Source: Actinomyces bowdenii | GTDB taxonomy: Bacteria > Actinomycetota > Actinomycetes > Actinomycetales > Actinomycetaceae | Direction: 5' to 3' | Assembly (NCBI RefSeq): GCF_017592395.1 | Contig: NZ_JAGFOU010000030.1 | Span: forward strand, 1 to 43,213 | Length of the DNA stretch: 43,213 nucleotides | In this document: one piece after another, positions 7,010 to 15,123 of the stretch | Layout: each line of letters begins with the position of its first letter | Position numbering within the stretch: the first letter of the stretch is position 1 | Position numbers and translations under genes: made by a program | The notes under the pieces: generated by a model | Databases searched by the model: none | Told to the model about the DNA's origin: nothing | Seen by the model: only the letters and a program-made list of their open reading frames with translations

Positions 7010-8157
7010 TGCGGGGCTCCTTCATGGGTCGGTGACTGGTCCGGGCACAGAGTGGTGCTCTGCGGCAGGGGGGTGGCGGGGGCGTGGCAGGCCGGGGTGC
7101 CCTCCGAGAGCCCCGCGCCGGTCTGGGCGAGGTCGTCGAGCAGGTCCAGGAAGCTGAGATCGTAGGAGGGGTCCAGGTCGAGGCTGCGGGCGTGGGCGGC
7201 GACCTGGGCCGCGGTGGGGGCGTTGATCGAGCCCCCGGGGCGGCCCACGGTGAAGGAGGCGGTCAGGCAGGCGGCCGACAGGGCGGCGCGCAGCGGCAGC
7301 CCATGGGCCAGGGCCCAGGTGAGCCCGGCGGTCAGGGAGTCCCCGGCGCCAGTGGTGTCCACGGCCCGGACCGGCGCGGCGGGCAGGGCGATCTCGTGCT
7401 CGCCGTCGCAGGCCACCAGGCCCCGCTCCCCGCAGGTGACCACGGCCAGGCGCACGCGCTCGGCCAGCGCCCTGGCGGCCTGGGAGGCGGTGGAGGTGCG
7501 GGTGTAGTGGGTGGCCTCGGCGTCGTTGGGCACGAAGACGTCGGACAGGGACAGGGACGCGAGGTCGGCGGGGTCCCAGCGCCCGGTGGGGTCCCAGCCG
7601 ACCTGGCCGATGACGGTGGCGGGCGTGTGCGAGCGGCGCCAGGCGGTGACGGTGGTCCGGTTGCGCTCCAGGGTCTTGAGGTTGGCGATGAGGACCGCGG
7701 GCGCCAGCGGGGCGCTGCTCAGGGGCGGGGCGTCCTCGGAGCCGCGGGTGACCATCGCCCGGTCCCCGTCGTAGGCCAGGGAGACGGTGACCGACTGCCG
7801 CTCGGCGTCCTGGGCCCAGGCCAGGTCGATGCCCTCCTCGGCGAGCATGGTGCGCACGAAGGAGCCTGCGCGGTCCTGGCCCAGGTAGCAGCACAGGGCC
7901 ACGGGCAGGCCGAGGCGCGCCAGGGCGACAGCCTGGTTGGCGTTGCCGCCGGGCATGATCTCGCAGCCGGGGACCCAGTGCTCCTCCCCGGGGACGGGGG
8001 GCTGGGTCAGGCCGGTCATGATGACGTCGAGGAAGACGGGGCCCAGGACGCAGACGGGAAACTCACGGGTGGGGTGCGGGGTGGTGATGGTTGGCCCGCC
8101 GGTGGGGGGTATGGGGCTGGGAGGCTCTCCATCGTTGGAGTGACTGGTGTTCGCCAC
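7006..8157 (-). CDS. PfkB family carbohydrate kinase
   Basis: The 383-aa protein is a ribokinase/PfkB-family sugar or nucleoside kinase. After about 45 low-complexity residues come VCVLGPVFLDVIMTGL and the substrate-binding GGNANQAVALARLG. The C-terminal signature DTTGAGDSLTAGLTWALAHG carries the catalytic aspartate and anion-hole glycines. The GTG at 8157 is chosen because AAGGAG lies 6 nt upstream; ORFs starting further up run into the promoter. It is the first gene of the operon with the binding protein and permeases (ATGA overlap), so it probably phosphorylates the imported sugar or its product. The substrate is not deducible. Confidence 0.85.
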   Translation of the reverse strand: MANTSHSNDGEPPSPIPPTGGPTITTPHPTREFPVCVLGPVFLDVIMTGLTQPPVPGEEHWVPGCEIMPGGNANQAVALARLGLPVALCCYLGQDRAGSFVRTMLAEEGIDLAWAQDAERQSVTVSLAYDGDRAMVTRGSEDAPPLSSAPLAPAVLIANLKTLERNRTTVTAWRRSHTPATVIGQVGWDPTGRWDPADLASLSLSDVFVPNDAEATHYTRTSTASQAARALAERVRLAVVTCGERGLVACDGEHEIALPAAPVRAVDTTGAGDSLTAGLTWALAHGLPLRAALSAACLTASFTVGRPGGSINAPTAAQVAAHARSLDLDPSYDLSFLDLLDDLAQTGAGLSEGTPACHAPATPLPQSTTLCPDQSPTHEGAPQ

Positions 8158-8303
8158 GGTGGTCTCCTTGGTCGGCGAGGGGCTGGCTCCGGTTGGGGGG
8201 AGCCTGCGTGCAACGGGAAAAAGTATACGACACGGCTGCGGGATCCTTGGGTGGAAATGCGCAGGTATGATCACTAGTGCGCAACGTGCGGTACTCTTCG
8301 AGC
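8158..8303. promoter_or_regulatory. Divergent promoter region of the sugar locus
   Basis: This 146-bp region separates the PfkB operon (minus) from the DeoR-GH4 operon (plus). A minus-strand -10-like TATACT at 8227-8222 sits about 65 bp before the kinase start. A plus-strand TACTCT at 8292-8297 ends 6 nt before the DeoR ATG. TATGAT at 8266-8271 is another plus-strand candidate. The DeoR regulator is expected to bind here, but no clear operator repeat stands out. Confidence 0.45.
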
Positions 8304-9053
8304 ATGTTGGTTCCGCAGCGGCATTCCGCCATCGTCGACCTGGTGCGTGAGCACGGGGGTGTGTCGGTGGAGGAGCTGGCTGCCCGCCTGGAGGTCTCCC
8401 CCTCCACGATCCGCCGTGATCTCAATCACCTGGACCGTCAGGGCAGGTTGCAGCGGGTGCGCGGAGGGGGCGCGGTGGAGGCCGATGAGACGCCCTTCGC
8501 GCGCGTGGCTGCTCACAGGGCCGAGGAGAAGGACCGTGTGGGCGCCCGTGCGGCCGCAGTGGTGCGGGAGCGCGACGTCGTCCTGCTGGATATCGGCACC
8601 ACCTGCGCGGCCGTGGCCCGGCACCTGCGCGGCCGGGAGGTGACGGTGGTGACCGCCTCCCTGGCGGTGGTCGATGAGCTGCGCGCGGATACCGCGGTCG
8701 AGCTCATCGTCCTGGGCGGGCTGCTGCGCCCCTCCTACCTGTCCCTGGTGGGGGCGCTGACCCAGCAGGCGATCGCCCAGCTGAGCGCGGATATCGCCTT
8801 CATCGGCACCTCGGGGGTGCGCCCCGATGGCACGGTGCTGGACTCCACGGGGGCCGAGGTCCCCGTCAAGCACGCCATCGCCGCCTCCTCCCAGCGCACC
8901 TGCCTGGTGGCGACGTCGGACAAGTTCCCCGGTTCTGGGCTCCTGCCCGTGTGCGCGCTCAGCGACGCGCACATGATCATCACCACGGCCGACCCCGCGG
9001 CCGATCCCCTGCCCGCCCTGGAGGGCACTGCTACGGAGGTCCTCTTCGCGTGA
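8304..9053 (+). CDS. DeoR/GlpR family transcriptional regulator
   Basis: The 249-aa protein has an N-terminal winged HTH of the DeoR type (QRHSAIVDLVREHGGVSVEE, then LEVSPSTIRRDLNHLDRQG) and a C-terminal sugar-phosphate sensor domain (VVLLDIGTTCAAVARHL, IAFIGTSGVRPDGTVLDSTG). These regulators usually repress sugar genes until a phosphorylated sugar binds. The start at 8304 is favoured over the GTG at 8277 because TACTCT lies exactly 6 nt upstream (leaderless pattern) and the protein then begins like other DeoR proteins. The GH4 gene overlaps its stop by 4 bp (GTGA). Confidence 0.88.
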   Translation: MLVPQRHSAIVDLVREHGGVSVEELAARLEVSPSTIRRDLNHLDRQGRLQRVRGGGAVEADETPFARVAAHRAEEKDRVGARAAAVVRERDVVLLDIGTTCAAVARHLRGREVTVVTASLAVVDELRADTAVELIVLGGLLRPSYLSLVGALTQQAIAQLSADIAFIGTSGVRPDGTVLDSTGAEVPVKHAIAASSQRTCLVATSDKFPGSGLLPVCALSDAHMIITTADPAADPLPALEGTATEVLFA

Positions 9054-10480
9054 GGCTAGTTATTGCAGGGGGAGGCGGCTTCCGCGTCCCCCAGATCATT
9101 GATGTGCTCGCAGCGGCCCGCTCGGGCACCGGTCCCTACCCGGGACTCGTGGTGGATGAGGTCAGGCTCTACGACTGCTCGCGGCGGCGCCTGGATGTCA
9201 TCGCCTCGGTCATCGCCGACCTGGATTACCCGGGGGCGCCGCGGGTGACCTCGACGACGGATCTGCGTGAGGCCGTGCGCGGCGCGGATTTCGTCTTCTC
9301 CGCCATGCGGGTGGGGGGAGCTCATGGCCGCGTGGTTGATGAGCGCGTCGCGCTGGCCCAGGGAGTGCTGGGCCAGGAGACGGTGGGCGCCGGCGGCTAC
9401 GCCTACGCGCTGCGCACGATCCCGGTGGCCATGGAGCTGGCCCGCGCGGTGCACGATCTGGCCCCGCAGGCCTGGGTCATCAACTTCACCAACCCGGCGG
9501 GCATCATCACCCAGGCGATGCGCACAGTGCTGGGGCCCAGGGTGGTGGGGATCTGCGACACCCCCATCGGCCTGGTGCGGCGCACGGCCGCCGCCCTGGG
9601 GCTCGATCCCCGCGATGCGGCCTCGGTGGGGGAGGGCGCAGCCGGTGGGGCCGATGGGCCGCTGGGCTTCGACTATGTGGGGCTCAACCACCTGGGGTGG
9701 CTGCGCTCACTGGAGGTGGCGGGGCGCGATCGCCTGCCCGAGCTGCTGGGTGACGATGCCCTGCTGGATCATCTGGAGGAGGCCCGCACCCTGGGGGCGG
9801 ACTGGGTGCGGACGCTGGGCATGCTGCCCAATGAGTACCTCTTCTACTACTACCTCAACCGGGAGGCGGTGCAGCGCATCCGCGAGGAGGAGCGCACGCG
9901 GGGGGAGTTCCTGGTCCTCCAGCAGGGCGGCTTCTACGAGGCGGCCGCCCGTGAGCCGGGGCGTGCCGGGGAGCTGTGGTCGCGCGTGCTCGATGAGCGC
10001 GAGGCCACCTACATGGCGGAGACGCGGGAGGACTCCCAGCGCGCGGGCCGGCGCGAGGAGGACCTGGCGGGCGGCGGCTACCAGCAGGTGGCCCTGGACC
10101 TCATGACGGCGGTGGCCACGGGCGCCCCGGCCCGCATGATCCTGGATGTGGCCAATGATGATGCCCACGGTGCCGATGGCGGTGGGCTGCTGGTGCCCCA
10201 GTTGCGTGAGGATGCGGTGGTGGAGGTGCCCTGCGTGGTCGACGGCGAGGGGGTGCACCCCCAGCGGGTGGCGCCCCTGGGTGGGGCGGAGCTGGGGCTG
10301 ATGGCCACGGTCAAGGGCTGCGAGGAGCTCATCATCGATGCGGCGCTCCACGGGGACGCCTCGCTGGCGTGGCGGGCGCTGGCCTCCCATCCGCTGGTGG
10401 ACTCGGTGCAGGTGGCGCGCCGCATCCTGGAGGGGTACATGCAGGAGCACCCGCAGGTAGCGCGGATCCTGGGCCGCTGA
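9050..10480 (+). CDS. Glycoside hydrolase family 4 (6-phospho-beta-glucosidase-like)
   Basis: The 476-aa cytoplasmic enzyme belongs to GH4, which hydrolyses glycosides by an NAD- and Mn-dependent oxidation-elimination mechanism. Visible features are the Rossmann start VRLVIAGGGGFRVPQII, INFTNPAGIITQAM, the metal-ligand cysteine in GICDTP (C169) and histidine in GLNHLGW (H214), and the C-terminal MATVKGCEELIIDAA. GTG 9050 has GGAGG upstream and overlaps the regulator stop. Length fits the family (about 440-480). GH4 members near this sequence act on 6-phospho-sugars, which fits the kinase in the divergent operon. The exact sugar is unknown. Confidence 0.88.
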   Translation: MRLVIAGGGGFRVPQIIDVLAAARSGTGPYPGLVVDEVRLYDCSRRRLDVIASVIADLDYPGAPRVTSTTDLREAVRGADFVFSAMRVGGAHGRVVDERVALAQGVLGQETVGAGGYAYALRTIPVAMELARAVHDLAPQAWVINFTNPAGIITQAMRTVLGPRVVGICDTPIGLVRRTAAALGLDPRDAASVGEGAAGGADGPLGFDYVGLNHLGWLRSLEVAGRDRLPELLGDDALLDHLEEARTLGADWVRTLGMLPNEYLFYYYLNREAVQRIREEERTRGEFLVLQQGGFYEAAAREPGRAGELWSRVLDEREATYMAETREDSQRAGRREEDLAGGGYQQVALDLMTAVATGAPARMILDVANDDAHGADGGGLLVPQLREDAVVEVPCVVDGEGVHPQRVAPLGGAELGLMATVKGCEELIIDAALHGDASLAWRALASHPLVDSVQVARRILEGYMQEHPQVARILGR

Positions 10481-10543
10481 GTGCGGGATCATGCGGGCTT
10501 GTGCCATGGCGGGGCCCGCTTTGCTGAGCGTCGGCGCCCGATG

Positions 10544-10670
10544 CTCACTGCACTCCACTGATGGTCTCAGTGTATGCACTGACAGCCTCAGTGCATACAC
10601 TGAGACCATCAGTGAAGCGAATGAGGGCCTCACTGTAGGTAGTGAGGGTGTCAGTGATGTGCACTGGGGC
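10544..10670. repeat. Tandem array of 21-bp palindromic units
   Basis: Five contiguous 21-bp units start at 10566, 10587, 10608, 10629 and 10650, and a weaker 22-bp unit starts at 10544. The consensus core is the dyad TCAGTG-N4-CACTGA. The best two units together form a perfect inverted repeat (10556-10582 with 10588-10614, 27 bp per arm, 5-nt loop). The 21-bp period equals two helical turns, so all dyads face the same side of DNA. The array sits between the 3' ends of the GH4 and isoprenyl transferase genes. Confidence 0.8.
10556..10614. terminator. 27-bp perfect hairpin, possible bidirectional terminator
   Basis: The perfect 27-bp stem with a 5-nt loop lies 75 bp after the GH4 stop and 145 bp after the isoprenyl transferase stop, between convergent genes. 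It could terminate both transcripts. Its origin as two units of a repeat array leaves other roles open. Confidence 0.4.
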
Positions 10671-10758
10671 CAGTGGATGAGGAGGTGGCGGTTGCCACGG
10701 CGCCGCCGACGAGTCGGAACCGGGCCTGCCTCGTGGCGAGGTGATGGCCCTGCGGGCG

Positions 10759-11502
10759 CTATCGCCTGGAGGCGGGCACTCGGCCGAAGCTCCTGTCCCG
10801 TGTGCAGAACTCTGTGAGTGAGGCCAGGAGCTCGGCCTCCCGGAAGGCGGGCCATGGGACCTCGGTGAAGTACAGCTCGGCATGCGCGAGCTGCCAGATG
10901 AGGAAGTTGGAGATGCGGAGCTCTCCCCCGGTGCGCACGTAGAAGTCCACGGGAGGGATGTCGGGGTGGTAGCCGAATCTGCTGGCGGGGCTGTTCCAGT
11001 CGATGCTGTCGTCCTCGAACTGGGAGCGGCACTCGTAGATCTCCTGCCGGCCGCCGTAGTTGAAGCAGAACTGGAGGGTCAGCCCGGTATTGCCGGCGGT
11101 CCTCTCCTCCAGCCCGTGGAAGAAGTCCACGACTGAGGCTTCGAGATTATTCGTGGTTCCGGCCCAGGTGAATCGCACCTGGTCGCGCATGAAGGATGGC
11201 TCCAGATGGGTGAGAGCCCGCTGGACGAGGTCGATGATGTACTGGATCTCCGCGGTGTTGCGGCCCCAGTTCTCGGGGGAGAAGGCGTGGATGGAGAAGT
11301 ACTGGACCCCCAGCTCCCGCAGGACCTTGAGGCAGGCCACGAATGAGCGGATGCCCTCCTCATGACCCACGGATCGCTTGAGCCCCTGAGTTGTCGCCCA
11401 TCGTCCGTTCCCATCTGCGGTGAGGGCAAAATGCCTCAACTTGCCGTTGGCGACGCTCTGTCTGATCAGATCATAGTCCGCGGCGCTCGTCACATCGCTC
11501 AT
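10759..11502 (-). CDS. Isoprenyl transferase (undecaprenyl diphosphate synthase family)
   Basis: The 247-aa cis-prenyltransferase condenses isopentenyl diphosphate onto an allylic diphosphate. Seen are the diphosphate-binding ADGNGRWA with D30, FSPENWGR, and the C-terminal RTGGELRISNFLIWQLAHAE with the conserved R, E, R and S residues. Family proteins usually read MDGNGRWA; the methionine is alanine here. The ATG at 11502 has GAGGAG 6 nt upstream (minus strand); an in-frame start further out at 11529 lacks one. It may be a second, shorter-chain paralogue rather than the essential UppS. Product chain length cannot be read from the sequence. It stands alone, converging on the GH4 gene. Confidence 0.85.
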   Translation of the reverse strand: MSDVTSAADYDLIRQSVANGKLRHFALTADGNGRWATTQGLKRSVGHEEGIRSFVACLKVLRELGVQYFSIHAFSPENWGRNTAEIQYIIDLVQRALTHLEPSFMRDQVRFTWAGTTNNLEASVVDFFHGLEERTAGNTGLTLQFCFNYGGRQEIYECRSQFEDDSIDWNSPASRFGYHPDIPPVDFYVRTGGELRISNFLIWQLAHAELYFTEVPWPAFREAELLASLTEFCTRDRSFGRVPASRR

Positions 11503-12114
11503 ACTCGCTCCTCTGCCTTGTTCACACAAACACTGCTAGATATTCGATCCATTGAAGGCTGTCGGGATTGATTCGTGACGGCGCTCGGGGTGTTTAGTGA
11601 GAACTATGTGTCATGCAATGCGTGGTGGCCTGCTCGTAGGGGAATCGGATGTCCTCAGCCGATTCGGCCAAGGGACAGGCCGTTACCAGAACTATAGCAT
11701 GCCGGCTTGCCCGCCAGTGGGCTCCTGTCCCGCCGGCACCCCGGCGGCACCCCGCCGACACTGCCAGGCCGGCTCCCCGATGGCGGGTGGTTCAGCCGCA
11801 CAGTGGGTGACGCTTGGGAAGGGGGACTTGAGTCCTACTTTCTCATATGCGGTCCGATTGTGTCGTGATGCTGGGAGGGCACTACTGCCTGAGCCGAGGC
11901 TCAGTACTTGGTGGGTGGCAAGTCGTCGCCCGGATCGCTGGATGAATCCAGATCTTGGGAGCTACCTGAAAGATAACTGAATGATGTGGCTGTTGCGATA
12001 GTTCAGCCGACCGACGATGTTGGGGCGACACGCCACCATTCATGTGGGATAATTCACCTTTGAATCCAAAGGTGTAGGTGCAGTGTTGGGTGATGTGTGG
12101 TGCGCCTCTGCCAC
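11503..12114. other. Gene-free spacer of lower GC
   Basis: About 610 bp without a supported gene. The longest open frame (11597-11980, plus) has no ribosome binding site, a cysteine/proline-rich translation and no recognisable motif. Short GC-rich inverted segments occur around 11730-11810. It may hold the isoprenyl transferase promoter and the downstream end of the broken HNH gene. Confidence 0.4.
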
Positions 12115-13071
12115 TTAATGATTCATTGCTTGCTCTGTCTTTAGGAAGCTGGTGAATCTGGCGTTGAGACGGTCCTGGTCGGGATGTAACCTCTTGCTCC
12201 TTGGAATGTGAGTCAATGGCTTCCTGTCGAAGGGGGTGAGGCTGATGCGATGAGTGTCTTTCTCCAACTTTTGAGCCCTTGACGCCACGTGGATGCGGTA
12301 GTCTGTGTCGATCCCAATGAGATTGCGGTCATAAGCTGTATGGTGAGTGCGGCATAATGCGAGGCCGTTACTGACCTCGGGAACGCCGGATTCCTCCGAG
12401 TCCGGAATGATATGTGCCGCTTCGAGTAGCTGTGCGTGTGGGAGGTCGCAGATGGCGCAAGAGATCTCATAGGCACTAATGACGTGCTCGCGAAAATCGT
12501 GTTGGTGAACGCGGGCTCTTGTCCAACGGGATACGTACTTGCGTTCGATCATGGGTGGCTCGTGATTGCTGATTCCTGTGTGTTCCAGAACCGTCTCGTG
12601 AATACTGACGATGAACTCTCGGCGTCGATGATCGACCCGCTCGATGTAGACGGGAAAGCGGGCGTAATAGTATAGAATATTGCCGGGCCTTACTCCTATC
12701 AGCCATGCGAGTGGATAATTCTGCTGGGCGGCGTTGATCATGGCGTCATTCGTCCAGTTCTTACTGGGTTAATCGGCGAACTTGTAGCGGAGCAACCCAT
12801 CAGCATCGATGCGATCCTCGTATGGTGCCTCCTTGTTGGGTGATCGCGCTACCGTTTTGAAGGTAAAAGCAGCGTCGAACCCTTGGGGTCTCCATATCCC
12901 TTGAGTTTGGTGGGTGAGCGCGATGCGGTGACCGTGCCACATCATCCCTTGCATGAGGTCTTTGTGGGTGAAGAGCTCGTGCCCGGCCAGCCGTCGTGAT
13001 TCGAACCACTGCATTGCCGCGAAGTGGGCATCGCGCTCTTCTTCGATCGTGTATTGCGGTTGAGGCGACAC
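12115..13071 (-). pseudogene. HNH endonuclease gene interrupted by one in-frame stop
   Basis: Two same-frame pieces make one protein of about 318 codons. The first (13071-12769, GTG start, GAGGAG 9 nt upstream) gives the N-terminal domain, ending DADGLLRYKFAD at a TAA (12771-12769). The frame then continues PSKNWTNDAMINAAQQNY through to 12115 and includes an HNH_2-type nuclease core: CAICDLPHAQLLEAAHIIPD, then NGLALCRTHHTAYDRNLIGI. Intact relatives read straight through this junction (recalled family pattern of about 300 aa). The C-terminal piece could be re-initiated at ATG 12741, but without the N-terminal domain. A sequencing error is possible. Intact proteins of this kind are nucleases of uncertain biological role, often in accessory DNA. 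Confidence 0.75.
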
Positions 13072-13688
13072 GAAGCCTGACTCCTCGCCTAGTATTCTTG
13101 GGAAGTGCTTAGAATTATTCTGAGATCATGGTGGGGCTGGTTGTTGTGCTTGTTCGGTTCGTGTGTGCGCTGAGCGAGTGTATCATTGGTGACCCTGGTG
13201 GGTCGGGTGTGTTGGTGAGGTCGGGGTGTTCCTTTGCAATGTGCAATAGAGAGCGTTGGTCCGTTGAGGTGACTGAAGCCCGGGTGAGTCCCTGGGTGTG
13301 GTGGCAGTCCCCGCGGGCCCGCTTGCGCTGGTCGGGGCTGGGGGCGCATCTGGGCTGTGTGCGCCCCGGTGGATCCGCTCCGGCTCGGGCGGCGCCGATC
13401 GCGCGTGGCGGGAGTACGCCGTGTCGGCCTGGAGCAGAGGCGGCCCAACTGGCATCCCACATGCACCACACCAAGAGGCTTGATCCACTGGCGGCTGCTG
13501 CCCGTCTCTGAGCAGCTGCAGATCGCCGCCGCCCGCCTGCTCGCAGGCTGAGAACTTCGGGGACTTTCAGCAAAAGCCTGGACCCCGCGTCGCGAGCCTG
13601 GCAGGCTGGGGTGATCAGGGCCTCAGCCCAGTCCACCAGCCACCTCGACCCCCAGAGCAGCGCCGCTGGTGAGGCTCGGAAGGCCACC
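13072..13688. other. Gene-free spacer with a GC hairpin
   Basis: About 617 bp. Several open frames overlap here, but none has a ribosome binding site with a recognisable product. A stem GGGGCGCA/TGCGCCCC (13341-13348 and 13360-13367) could be a terminator. The final part contains the promoter of the amidohydrolase, for which no clear -10/-35 is seen. The DNA between 13440 and 13560 looks like remnant coding sequence but matches nothing I recognise. Confidence 0.35.
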
Positions 13689-15113
13689 ATGAACCCGTCC
13701 CCGGACCCGAGCACCTCCTGGATCACCCCGCCCACTCCGGGCAGGGAGCGCCTGCCCGGGACCGGATCCGCCATTGTCACGGCCGACCGCGTGCTCACCG
13801 GCCGCCGGGACCCCAGGGGCGGCGAGGCGGGCCTCGAGGCCCTGGCCGACCCCCTCCACGGCGTCGGCGTCCTGCTCCGGGACTCCACCATCGCCGCCGT
13901 CGGCCCCGTGCCCGAGCTCGAGGCCGCCGCGCCCGCGGGCCCGCCCCCCACCAGGGTCGACCTCCCCGGCACCACGCTCATGCCCGGCCTCATCGAGACC
14001 CACGCCCACCTGGCCACCTCGGGCACCGAGGAGGAGTACCCCGACTACGGGCCCCAGGAGATCGCCCGCCTCACCCTCAATGCCGCACGCAGCGCCCGCG
14101 AGCTGCTCAGCGTCGGCGTCACCTCCGTCCAGAGCCTGGGCGCCCGCCACTACGTGGACGTCGCCCTGCGCGAGGCCATCGCCCAGGGAGAGCTGCGCGG
14201 CCCCCGCGTGCGCGCCAGCGGCCCCCAGATCACCACCACCGGCGGGCACTCCTGGCACGCCGGCAGCGAGGTCGACGGCCCCGACAGCATTCGGCGCAGC
14301 GTGCGCGAGCACCACAAGCGGGGGGTCGACACCATCAAGGTCATGGCCACCGGCGGCTTCACCACCGACGCCTCCGTGCCCTGGAACGCCCAGTTCACCG
14401 CCGAGGAGATCGCCCTCATCACCGCCGAGGCCCACCGCCTGGGGCACCTGTGCGCCGCCCACGCCCACGGCACCCAGGGCATCGAGCGGGCGGTGGCCGC
14501 CGGCGTGGACTACCTCGCCCACGCCTCCTTCATCTCCGCCCGGGGCCGCACCGAGCTCGACCCCGCCCTGGCCGACCGCATCGCCCGGGCCGGCATCTAT
14601 GTGGATTGCACCATCACCGCCGACATCCCCGCCATGGTGGCCCATGACGACTCCTTCGCCCCGCCGGTGCGCGAGCTGTGGGAGCGCGGCGTGCGCATCG
14701 TCGCCGGGCACGACGCCGGCATCCCCCAGGTGGCCAACCGCGCCTACGTCGGCGGGCTGGAGGCCTTGGAGACCATGGGCCTGCCCCGTCACGAGGTGAT
14801 CCTGGCCGCGACCTCCCGGGCCGCCGCCGCCATCGGCCTGGCCGGGGTCGCGGGGGTCCTGGCCCCGGGCTATGACGCCGACCTCATCGCCGTGGCCGGC
14901 GACCCGCGCAAGGGCCTGGGCGCCCTGCGCGACCTGCGCCTGGTGGCCACGCGGGGCCGGGAGTTCATCCCCGATGCCGTCCCCGGCCTGGCGCGGCGGC
15001 GATGGCCCGTCCCGGGCCGGGATCCCGAGCACGCCCTGGACCCGGGGCCCGCCGGGGTCCTGGCCGCCCACCGAGCCGGCGTCGAGCGCGCCGCCACCCA
15101 TCCGGATGTGTGA
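13689..15113 (+). CDS. Metal-dependent amidohydrolase (imidazolonepropionase/prolidase-like)
   Basis: The 474-aa cytoplasmic hydrolase has the composite amidohydrolase architecture. An N-terminal beta-sandwich (AIVTADRVLTGRR, VGVLLRDSTIAAVGPVPELE) leads to the barrel with HAH at H105/H107 (TLMPGLIETHAHLA), a carboxylatable lysine K217 in DTIKVMATGGF, HAHG with a metal histidine, and the catalytic aspartate in GHDAGIP. A C-terminal GYDADLIAVAGDP completes the sandwich. It likely hydrolyses a C-N bond in a peptide, lactam or similar; the substrate is unknown. ATG 13689 with GGAAGG upstream is preferred over an in-frame start at 13611. The DUF885 gene follows with 10 bp between, so they are probably co-transcribed. 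Confidence 0.85.
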   Translation: MNPSPDPSTSWITPPTPGRERLPGTGSAIVTADRVLTGRRDPRGGEAGLEALADPLHGVGVLLRDSTIAAVGPVPELEAAAPAGPPPTRVDLPGTTLMPGLIETHAHLATSGTEEEYPDYGPQEIARLTLNAARSARELLSVGVTSVQSLGARHYVDVALREAIAQGELRGPRVRASGPQITTTGGHSWHAGSEVDGPDSIRRSVREHHKRGVDTIKVMATGGFTTDASVPWNAQFTAEEIALITAEAHRLGHLCAAHAHGTQGIERAVAAGVDYLAHASFISARGRTELDPALADRIARAGIYVDCTITADIPAMVAHDDSFAPPVRELWERGVRIVAGHDAGIPQVANRAYVGGLEALETMGLPRHEVILAATSRAAAAIGLAGVAGVLAPGYDADLIAVAGDPRKGLGALRDLRLVATRGREFIPDAVPGLARRRWPVPGRDPEHALDPGPAGVLAAHRAGVERAATHPDV

Positions 15114-15123
15114 GGAGAGCATG

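Noticed and set aside
10544..10670. 21-bp repeats as a CRISPR array
   Set aside because: The units are directly adjacent with no unique spacers, and no cas genes are nearby.
11597..11980. 127-codon plus-strand frame in the spacer after the isoprenyl transferase
   Set aside because: No ribosome binding site, no -10 at the expected distance, and a cysteine/proline-rich translation without recognisable sequence.
13128..13511. Overlapping small frames on both strands before the amidohydrolase
   Set aside because: Several frames are open together, none starts with a supported signal, and none resembles a protein family.
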